Shown here: positions 1 through 5,245 of the stretch, in pieces
Position numbering within the stretch: the stretch's first letter is position 1
How the letters are laid out: each line of letters begins with the position of its first letter
DNA from: Bacteroidales bacterium
Lineage (GTDB): Bacteria > Bacteroidota > Bacteroidia > Bacteroidales > UBA10428
Reading direction: 5' to 3'
Assembly (NCBI GenBank): GCA_003508755.1
Contig: DNTK01000529.1
Span: 1-5,497 of the forward strand
DNA: 5,497 bases
The notes under the pieces: generated by a model
What the model was told of the DNA's origin: nothing
Database searches by the model: none
Seen by the model: the letters and a program-made list of their open reading frames with translations, nothing else
Made by a program: the position numbers and the translations under genes

Positions 1-303
1 GTCATCAGCAGGAGGGGTTTTGGTAGCAGTTTAACCCGTTTCGTAAATTTATTTCAAAATCACCCGGTAAACCACGACAGTTTTCATAAGCTTTCGGGAT
101 TGGTTCTTTTCTTTTCAATAATTAAGATTATTATTTACAGGCTAAGTTTATATAATTCTTCGGATTAGCTTCGATTGGGGTAAATACATTGGAGCAATAG
201 CCTTCACCTGCGAAATGCTTGCTTCCATGTTGGAAATATTTCATCCTGTTTTGCATTAAAAATGCTAAGCTGAAAACCAAATTCTCAAATGAATTACTTA
301 ACG
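1..303. other. Region without a convincing gene, downstream of the LRR gene
   Basis: No RNA gene, strong terminator or recognisable protein is visible. The minus strand has a 41-codon ATG-started frame at 256-131 (ends NLACK, stop TAA). The same frame reopens at about 118 and runs to a stop at 5-7 without an ATG. Neither piece resembles a family I know and there is no clear ribosome binding site, so I do not call a gene. Two small AT-rich inverted repeats are present: GCATT-AAA-AATGC at 253-265 and AATAAT-TAAG-ATTATT at about 118-133. Either could fold in the 3' end of the LRR transcript, but neither is followed by a U-tract on the minus strand. Confidence 0.5.
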
Positions 304-2112
304 TTACCTGATAGCCAGTGTAGAGGTATACACTTCATTTCCCTTTGTTACATGAATGGCATACACTCCCGGCGCAAAATATTCAATGTGTATCATTTCC
401 TCGCTCTGGCAATTTTGCTTTTCATACACAAGCATACCAGCGATATTGGTGATGGTAACTGCAAACTTTTCTTCGGTACAACAGGCAATAAAAAGCACAT
501 CTTCGGCCGGATTGGGATACACGCTTATGTGCAGCTTATCGGAAACATTATTCCTTGTCGCTGATTCACAGGTTGAATATTCCACATTCGGACTGTCATT
601 ATCGTTTACGGTGATACCCGCAGGAGGGAAAGGCACTGTCCACACACACACCGTTTCGAGGGTGGGAATACCGCTGATATTTAAAAATTCAAGGTTTGTA
701 TTGCCGGTGATATCCAGTGTGGTCAGGCCACTTGCATAGCAAAGCAGCTGGGCCAATGAGGTATTGGAAGATACATCCAGCTCTGTAAATAAATTGGACC
801 CGCAATCGAGGTATATCAAATCCGGGTTATTGGAAATATCCAAAGCCGTTATCTGATTAATATAACACCTTAGCTCAACCAGTTGGCTGTTTGATGAAAC
901 ATCAAGGGATGTAAGGTTGTTCCCTCCGCAATCCAGGTTGCTTAGTAATGGAAGTGCTGACACATCGATGCTATCCAAATCGTTGTCATAGCACCACAGG
1001 AAGATAAGATTCACAAAGGCCTCAATTCCGGTTAAATCGCTTATCCCTTTATCATGAATATCAAGTGAATCCACGGCTTCCGCTTCGGTATAGTTAATTT
1101 CATCGTCATCATTCACATCAATTCCCAGATCGATCAGTGCGGCCTTGAAGTTGGCATCAGGAATGTAAATATTTTCTGCAACACAGTCCATGTTGAATAC
1201 CACATTCGGGCTGCCTGTGGTATCGAGGGTCACAGATTCCGGCGGGAAGGGCAGTTCCCAGACGCATACCTCCGACAGCGTGGGCATGTTATCCAAAGCT
1301 ATATTGGTAAGTGCAGTATTCATGGAAATATCCAGCGAAGTCAATGGATTGGCACTACAGGAGAAACTTTGCAGGGCGGTATTTTGAGACAGGTTGAGAT
1401 CGGCCAGCGGGTTACCTCCGCACTTAAAACTTATAAGCAACGGGTTAGCGCTTATATCAAGTACCGAAATGGCATTGTTTTGGCATCTCAGGACTTCTAA
1501 AGCAGGGTTGTTGGATACATCCAGGGCCGTCAGCTCATTGGAATGAATAATGATTTCTTTCAAGGCAGTCAGGGTAGAAATATCAATGGAAGTAAGAGCA
1601 TTGGCTTCGCAGTAAAAATACAGCAACCCGGTATTGTTTGAAACATCCAATGCGGTAAGCTGATTGTTCGGGCAATATAAATGAGTTAATTGCGTATTCA
1701 CGGATACATCAAGGGCAGTCAGCTGGTTTATCTGACACATAAGTTTTACCAGTTGTGTATTTTGGGAAACATCCAGGGCAGTCAACTGGTTATCGAAACA
1801 GCGCAATTCAAGCAAAGCTGTTAGATTTGAAACATCGATTGATGTGAGATTATTCGAGTAGCAATTAAGCACGGTCAGGTTAATAAAAAATTCAATACCG
1901 GTGAGATCGGAAATATCCTGAGAACTCACATCCAGGGTGGTTACGGCTTCAGCCTCATCATATTCTATTTCCATATCGTTATTGACATCCACACCGAGGC
2001 TAATCAATGCGGCTTTGAAGTTGGCATCGGGAATATAAACTGTTTCCGCTGCATTAAGAACTGTAAAAGAAATACCGATCAATAGCGTGGCTAAATGAAT
2101 GCTTGTTTTCAT
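304..2112 (-). CDS. Secreted two-module leucine-rich-repeat protein with T9SS C-terminal sorting domain
   Basis: This is a 602-residue exported protein. The start is the ATG at 2112, because it puts a signal peptide at residues 1-22 (MKTS, a hydrophobic core, then LNAA before Glu23). The open frame extends upstream to a GTG at 2160, but that would bury the signal. Two homologous modules follow. Module 1 (22-310) and module 2 (312-515) both open with a YIPDANFKAALI cap, an EF-hand-like loop (42-53 and 332-343) and an ISDLTGIE strand. They then run as 21-residue LRRs of pattern LTxLDVSxNTxLxxLxCxxN, nine copies (89-277) and five copies (379-483). Both close with a CVWxxPFPP...SPNV cap holding two cysteines. 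Residues about 528-602 (ISVYPNPAED..., GVYAIHV, ending LAIR) match the type A sorting domain that directs Bacteroidota proteins through T9SS to the surface or medium. LRRs usually bind protein or glycan; no ligand can be named. It lies 180 bp after the activator gene and is probably transcribed separately. Confidence 0.93.
   Translation of the reverse strand: MKTSIHLATLLIGISFTVLNAAETVYIPDANFKAALISLGVDVNNDMEIEYDEAEAVTTLDVSSQDISDLTGIEFFINLTVLNCYSNNLTSIDVSNLTALLELRCFDNQLTALDVSQNTQLVKLMCQINQLTALDVSVNTQLTHLYCPNNQLTALDVSNNTGLLYFYCEANALTSIDISTLTALKEIIIHSNELTALDVSNNPALEVLRCQNNAISVLDISANPLLISFKCGGNPLADLNLSQNTALQSFSCSANPLTSLDISMNTALTNIALDNMPTLSEVCVWELPFPPESVTLDTTGSPNVVFNMDCVAENIYIPDANFKAALIDLGIDVNDDDEINYTEAEAVDSLDIHDKGISDLTGIEAFVNLIFLWCYDNDLDSIDVSALPLLSNLDCGGNNLTSLDVSSNSQLVELRCYINQITALDISNNPDLIYLDCGSNLFTELDVSSNTSLAQLLCYASGLTTLDITGNTNLEFLNISGIPTLETVCVWTVPFPPAGITVNDNDSPNVEYSTCESATRNNVSDKLHISVYPNPAEDVLFIACCTEEKFAVTITNIAGMLVYEKQNCQSEEMIHIEYFAPGVYAIHVTKGNEVYTSTLAIR
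664..978 (-). repeat. LRR array 2: five 21-residue repeats
   Basis: Five 63-bp units (residues 379-483) have the same pattern as array 1 and sit between copies of the same N-cap and C-cap. The cap-to-array spacing is identical in both modules, so the second module looks like a duplicate of the first that differs by four repeats. The cap-coding DNA is still visibly alike (around 1141-1171 and 1999-2039). Confidence 0.9.
1282..1848 (-). repeat. LRR array 1: nine 21-residue repeats
   Basis: Nine in-frame 63-bp units encode LTxLDVSxNTxLxxLxCxxN with no length change between units (residues 89-277 of the protein started at 2112). An atypical 22-residue repeat containing ISDLTGIE precedes them. 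The Cys of LxC is kept in nearly every unit; one unit reads IIIHSNE instead, and the last is degenerate (NIALDN). Regular 63-bp units of this kind are prone to copy-number change by slippage or recombination. Confidence 0.9.
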
Positions 2113-2292
2113 GGTTACAATTTTAAATGGGAAAAGAAATGCGATCTGGGAAATATTCACGTAATACAGAACAAATTACTGAATTTTAAGCAGAAAAAAA
2201 ACAGTTTCGCCCCGATAAATACCTTAGCGACAAGAAGAGTGGGTTGAATGCTGCGGTTTTTTTATTTGTACTAGAAAGGTGCAAAGCCTGCC
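2113..2292 (-). promoter_or_regulatory. Leader and probable promoter region of the LRR gene
   Basis: This 180-bp gap separates the stop of the activator gene from the LRR start. On the minus strand TAATTTG (2172-2178) is one base short of the Bacteroidota -7 consensus TAnnTTTG, and no good -33 TTTG is placed upstream of it. I see no Shine-Dalgarno before the ATG at 2112, only an A/T-rich stretch, as is usual in this phylum. No convincing intrinsic terminator for the activator gene is visible: the GC-rich AAGGCAGGCTTTGCACCTTT at its end folds poorly and lacks a U-tract. Confidence 0.25.
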
Positions 2293-3612
2293 TTACTTAA
2301 TTTTCTCCCTGAGTGTTTTTCTGTCAATGCCAAGAATGCCGGCAGCTTTTGATTTATTGCCATCGACGGAGGCTAAAACATTCAGAATATGTTCTTTTTC
2401 AACCTCGGCCAGGGTCCTGTTTATTCTCTTACTTGTCATTACCGATTGCTTCATTGATTCGGGCAGATCAGGAACATCAATCCTGTTTTCATCAGACATA
2501 ATTACAAGTCTTTGAATAATATTCTCCAGCTCCCGCACATTTCCCGGCCAATAGTAATCCATGAATATTTTAATTACTGGATCGGTAAACACCGGGGTTT
2601 CCTTTTTAATTTCGCAGGCATATTTTTCGGCGAAATGATTTACTAGCAGCAGAATATCATCTTCCCGATCGCGCAAAGGAGGGAGATTTATAGGTATAAC
2701 ATTTAATCGATAAAATAAATCTTCTCTAAAATTACTCTTTTGCACCAGGGTATGTAAATCAACATTTGTGGCTGCAATAATTCTCACATCTACCTTTTGG
2801 GATTTATTTGACCCGATCATGTTCACTTCTTTTTCCTGCAAAACCCTTAATAGTTTCGCCTGCATCCCTTGCGAAGTATTACTGATTTCATCCAAAAACA
2901 ATGTTCCTCCATCGGCGGCCTGGAAAAACCCGCCTCTTGTTTCAACAGCCCCGGTAAAGGCACCTCTGACATATCCGAAAAGTTCACTTTCCAATAATTC
3001 TTCAGGTATTCCGCCACAATTCACCGGAATAAATGGGGCTGATGCATTCATACTGTTATAGTGTATTGCCCGGGCCACTATTTCTTTACCTGTGCCTGTT
3101 TCGCCGGTCAATAATATGGTGGCATTTAGTTTTGCTGCTTTTGAGATGGATTTATACACTTTCACCATTTCTTTTGACCCGCCAATAATACCTGTAATTA
3201 GTTTATTGTCTTTTTCGTGGTAATTTATTTTCTGCCTGTCAGCTTGTTTTTTAATTGCTTTTTCTACCGAATGGAATAATTCTTCGTCGGTAAAGGATTT
3301 AATCAGGAACTCATCTGCTCCGAGTTTAACTGATTCTACCGCATCTTCAATGGTTGGGTATCCTGTAATAACAAGTACTTCGGCATTCTTATAATTCTCT
3401 TTCACGTGCCGTACAAGTTCCATCCCGTTAATATTTGGCATCTTGAGGTCGGTAATCACAAGATCAATTTCAGTTGATTCCAGAAATGATATAGCATCCA
3501 TCACATTGGTGACCGTGTAAACAACATATCCTCCGGAAGATAGGTTTCTTCGGATAATTTCTAACATGTTCTCCGAATCATCCACAACTAATATATTGGC
3601 TTTTTTATTCAT
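2293..3612 (-). CDS. NtrC-family sigma-54-dependent response regulator
   Basis: This 439-residue cytoplasmic protein has the full REC - AAA+ - Fis-type HTH layout of bacterial enhancer-binding proteins. The receiver (about 5-120) has the acidic pair Asp11/Asp12, phospho-acceptor Asp55 (LVITD), Thr83 and Lys105. The residue after Lys105 is Ser, where the family usually has Pro (KPF). The AAA+ domain (about 140-375) has Walker A GETGTGKE (170-177), an intact GAFTGA loop (217-222) that contacts sigma-54, Walker B GGTLFLDE (235-242), the arginine-finger region FREDLFYRLNV (295-305) and sensor II WPGNVREL (355-362). The C-terminal helix-turn-helix (about 399-439) ends DRKTLREKIK. The ATG at 3612 overlaps the kinase stop as ATGA, which suggests translational coupling and a cognate pair. 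A sigma-54 promoter lies on the far side of the operon, so the adjacent plus-strand genes are the obvious candidate target. The domain calls are seen; the target is inferred. Confidence 0.97.
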   Translation of the reverse strand: MNKKANILVVDDSENMLEIIRRNLSSGGYVVYTVTNVMDAISFLESTEIDLVITDLKMPNINGMELVRHVKENYKNAEVLVITGYPTIEDAVESVKLGADEFLIKSFTDEELFHSVEKAIKKQADRQKINYHEKDNKLITGIIGGSKEMVKVYKSISKAAKLNATILLTGETGTGKEIVARAIHYNSMNASAPFIPVNCGGIPEELLESELFGYVRGAFTGAVETRGGFFQAADGGTLFLDEISNTSQGMQAKLLRVLQEKEVNMIGSNKSQKVDVRIIAATNVDLHTLVQKSNFREDLFYRLNVIPINLPPLRDREDDILLLVNHFAEKYACEIKKETPVFTDPVIKIFMDYYWPGNVRELENIIQRLVIMSDENRIDVPDLPESMKQSVMTSKRINRTLAEVEKEHILNVLASVDGNKSKAAGILGIDRKTLREKIK

Positions 3613-4736
3613 TTCTTTACTGGTAAAGCAATTTCAAATCTTGTTCCCATACCCAGGTTGCTTTCGACACTTATGGTTCCTTTATACGATGTTACAATAC
3701 CATGCACAACCGACAACCCTAACCCGGTATTTGTTTCCGAATCTTTTGTGGTAAAAAAAGGGTCAAATATTTTTGGTAATTTATCTTCCGAAATGCCCGT
3801 GCCGGTATCCTGAACTACCAGTACCACCTGGTCTTTGTTTGAGTAGGTATGTAAAATTAATTTGCCCCCATCCGGCATGGCCTGAATAGAATTAACACAT
3901 AGATTCACCACAATCTGGTTTAACTGAACCGCATTGGCAAACACAGCTGGTAAGTTCTCTTCCAGTGTTTTTACAATTTCAATATTTTCCTTTTTGCACC
4001 GCGACTCCAATAAATAAATACCGTCGGTAAGGATATTGTTTAAGCAAATTTTTTCGCTTCCCTTCTCATTGTATCTCGAAAAGGTCATTACTTTTCTAAT
4101 CACCTCACGGGCATGGATGGAGGCATTAATTATTTTATCCAGATCATTCTTGATATGCGCATATGCAGCAGCATCCTTTTTTATTAATTGGGCGAAGCCC
4201 AGAATACTGCCAATAGGCTCATTTAGTTCATGTGCAATACCGGCGGTAAATTCACCTACTGTTGCCAGCCTGTCTGCATGGATCAATTTTGATTCCAGGA
4301 TTTCCCTTTCTTTTCTTTCTTCAAAACTGATAACAATCAAAGCCAACTTTCTGGCGACATTATTAATCAGGCTCCTCTCTTCTTTTAAAAAGGGGCCTTC
4401 ATCAAGTATTGGAGACTCCCTGAAGTAGCTAATCTCAATACGTCCTCTGTTTTTGCCTTTAATCAGTATTTCTGATTCCTGTGTGTACAGCGGAACTCTG
4501 TATGGTATAGATCTGTACTCTTCTCTGTCCAGTATGATGCGGGCCGAAGTTATTTTAGGGTATTGCCATGCCTGTGGTAGAATATTTACAATATCCTGGA
4601 CGATTTCATTCAGACTAAAGTTTTGCTTTTCAACCGAAATCTGTAAAATATTGTACAGGCATTCCAGTTCCTTAATCCTTTCTTTTAAGGAGGCTTTAAT
4701 ATGATTAAACTTTTTATTTCTGTGTGATTTAACCAT
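3609..4736 (-). CDS. Soluble sensor histidine kinase with N-terminal GAF-like region
   Basis: This 375-residue kinase has no signal peptide or membrane segment, so it should sense a cytoplasmic cue. Residues about 14-140 form a GAF-like sensory region with a recurrent pattern: KERIKELECLYNI, then ILPQAWQYP, SARIILD, a GRIEISYF strand and GPFLKEERSLI. A linker helix (about 138-155) leads to the HisKA dimerisation domain with phospho-acceptor His169 (IAHELNEP). The HATPase_c domain has N-box NLCVNSIQA (278-286), G1 DTGTGI (310-315), F-box FDPFFTTK (324-331) and G2 TGLGLSV (337-343). The NtrB-like HELNEP H-box and the lack of transmembrane helices are typical of kinases paired with sigma-54 activators. 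The gene is first in the operon and overlaps the regulator gene by 4 bp. The signal is unknown; nitrogen or redox state are guesses from the neighbouring genes. The ATG at 4736 has only AT-rich sequence before it. Confidence 0.95.
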   Translation of the reverse strand: MVKSHRNKKFNHIKASLKERIKELECLYNILQISVEKQNFSLNEIVQDIVNILPQAWQYPKITSARIILDREEYRSIPYRVPLYTQESEILIKGKNRGRIEISYFRESPILDEGPFLKEERSLINNVARKLALIVISFEERKEREILESKLIHADRLATVGEFTAGIAHELNEPIGSILGFAQLIKKDAAAYAHIKNDLDKIINASIHAREVIRKVMTFSRYNEKGSEKICLNNILTDGIYLLESRCKKENIEIVKTLEENLPAVFANAVQLNQIVVNLCVNSIQAMPDGGKLILHTYSNKDQVVLVVQDTGTGISEDKLPKIFDPFFTTKDSETNTGLGLSVVHGIVTSYKGTISVESNLGMGTRFEIALPVKK

Positions 4737-4764
4737 AAATTTTTATCGATAGTTGCTTCATTAA

Positions 4765-4772
4765 CAAAGTTA
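4765..4772 (-). promoter_or_regulatory. Candidate Bacteroidota -7 box for the kinase-regulator operon
   Basis: On the minus strand this reads TAACTTTG, an exact match to the Bacteroidota primary-sigma -7 consensus TAnnTTTG. It lies 28 bp before the kinase ATG and would give a leader of about 20 nt. The -33 position is weak (CTGG around 4789-4792 rather than TTTG). This suggests the two-component genes are made by the housekeeping sigma factor, independent of the sigma-54 promoter that faces the other way. Confidence 0.45.
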
Positions 4773-4831
4773 TACAATCTGCATAAACCAGTGCTAATCG
4801 TTGTAAAAAGTCATGAAAACCAGAGAAATTT

Positions 4832-4853
4832 TACCCAGTGGGTATTTTTACCC
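4832..4853. promoter_or_regulatory. Cluster of three TACCC half-sites, candidate operator
   Basis: TACCC (4832-4836), its inverse GGGTA (4840-4844) and TACCC again (4849-4853) form two overlapping dyads, with 3-nt and 4-nt spacers. The outer two copies lie within a direct repeat TTTTACCC(C)AGT (4829-4839 and 4846-4857). The cluster is about 60 bp upstream of the kinase -7 box and about 185 bp upstream of the predicted sigma-54 start, so a bound protein could act on either transcript. The symmetry is seen; binding is a guess. Confidence 0.3.
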
Positions 4854-4875
4854 CAGTAAAGCAAGCCAATATTTT

Positions 4876-4891
4876 CTCCGATAAATCGGAG
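4876..4891. promoter_or_regulatory. 16-bp inverted repeat, candidate enhancer for the sigma-54 activator
   Basis: CTCCGAT-AA-ATCGGAG has perfect 7-bp arms and a 2-bp spacer, the kind of compact dyad that Fis-type HTH dimers bind. Its centre is about 143 bp upstream of the predicted sigma-54 start at 5027, within the range usual for enhancers of NtrC-family activators. It is GC-richer than its surroundings. It has no U-tract and only a 2-nt spacer, so a terminator is unlikely. Confidence 0.4.
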
Positions 4892-4998
4892 GCAGCAATA
4901 GACCGGTATTTTTTTATACTTTCTTTCTTCCTGATTATATGCACATTAGGGGAAAACTCTTCTTTATTGTGTATGCATATGGTTCAATAAAAACCCTA

Positions 4999-5016
4999 TT
5001 TGGCATTTATATTGCC
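4999..5016 (+). promoter_or_regulatory. Sigma-54 (RpoN) promoter, -24/-12
   Basis: TTTGGCA then TTGCC has the -24 GG at 5002-5003 and the -12 GC at 5014-5015, separated by exactly 10 bp. Both flanks match the consensus TTGGCA-N6-TTGC. The start site should be about 5027 (an A), leaving a leader of about 26 nt before the ATG at 5053. The divergent operon encodes a sigma-54 activator, which makes the call much more likely than the motif alone. I see no TAnnTTTG box on this strand close to the gene. Confidence 0.7.
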
Positions 5017-5024
5017 CTGGGGCA
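5013..5024. promoter_or_regulatory. GC-rich dyad over the -12 element and start-site region
   Basis: TGCCC-TG-GGGCA has perfect 5-bp arms. Its left arm contains the -12 GC of the sigma-54 promoter and its right arm ends just before the predicted start. A protein bound here would block polymerase. It may also be chance, since the left arm is already constrained by the promoter consensus. Confidence 0.2.
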
Positions 5025-5052
5025 GTATGTTATAAATTAAAACGATAGAATC

Positions 5053-5205
5053 ATGAGAAAAGAAATGGCCGATGAAAGCATTTTATCCTTTATGGTAAAA
5101 AAAGAGGTAAAGTACACTGGACTGTGCGTGAATTGTGATAACCGTAAAGATTGTAAAATAAGGGACAATGCACATGTAATATGGCACTGTGAGGAGTACA
5201 TTTAA
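5053..5205 (+). CDS. Small Cys-rich protein (50 aa), CxxC-x5-C-x11-C
   Basis: This is the first gene behind the sigma-54 promoter. Its product is a 50-residue protein starting MRKEMADE. It has no signal peptide or membrane segment. An N-terminal charged helix-like part (1-20) is followed by GLCVNCDNRKDC (23-34) and a C-terminal VIWHCEEYI. The cysteines are 25, 28, 34 and 46, with His41 and His45 nearby. Four cysteines in this spacing suggest a small Zn ribbon or an Fe-S/metal site. From memory, short proteins with GLCxxC...WHCEEY occur as uncharacterised conserved proteins in various anaerobes; I could not check this. An in-frame ATG at Met5 is a possible alternative start. The stop TAA is 40 bp before gdhA, same strand, so co-transcription is likely. 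The function is unknown; a redox or metal sensor or an accessory to nitrogen metabolism are only possibilities. Confidence 0.82.
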   Translation: MRKEMADESILSFMVKKEVKYTGLCVNCDNRKDCKIRDNAHVIWHCEEYI

Positions 5206-5245
5206 TAGTTAAGCGTTTAGCAGTATTCGCTTTTCATCAAGCAGT
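5206..5245 (+). promoter_or_regulatory. Short spacer before gdhA with a weak hairpin
   Basis: The 40-bp spacer has AAGCG (5211-5215) and CGCTT (5228-5232) arms with a 12-nt loop. That is too weak for a terminator, with no proper U-run after it, so read-through into gdhA is expected. There is no GG-N10-GC and no TAnnTTTG, so I see no separate gdhA promoter. The 8-mer AGCAGTAT occurs at 5219-5226 and 5240-5247, 21 bp apart; the second copy overlaps the gdhA ATG. Confidence 0.3.

Noticed and set aside
356..739. Plus-strand open frames within the LRR gene, such as 356-739 and 1190-1387
   Set aside because: They mirror the regular repeat coding on the opposite strand and show no protein family features.
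664..1848. 63-bp periodicity read as a CRISPR or satellite array
   Set aside because: The units are in frame and encode standard LRRs, with no spacer/repeat alternation.
2113..2160. Longer start of the LRR protein at the GTG at 2160
   Set aside because: It would add 16 residues before a clear signal peptide; the ATG at 2112 is the sensible start.
2254..2272. T-run after GCGG as an intrinsic terminator
   Set aside because: The T-run is on the plus strand where no gene ends, and no stable hairpin precedes it.
2275..2295. Possible sigma-54 promoter for the LRR gene (GG and TTTGCA on the minus strand)
   Set aside because: The GG and GC doublets are separated by 8 bp instead of 10, and sigma-54 hardly tolerates spacing changes.
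4036..4428. Plus-strand frames opposite the kinase and activator genes
   Set aside because: The opposite strand encodes complete, motif-perfect proteins; these are antisense shadows.
4972..4979. TATGCATA palindrome upstream of the sigma-54 promoter
   Set aside because: An 8-bp AT-rich palindrome is expected by chance; no second copy with useful spacing.
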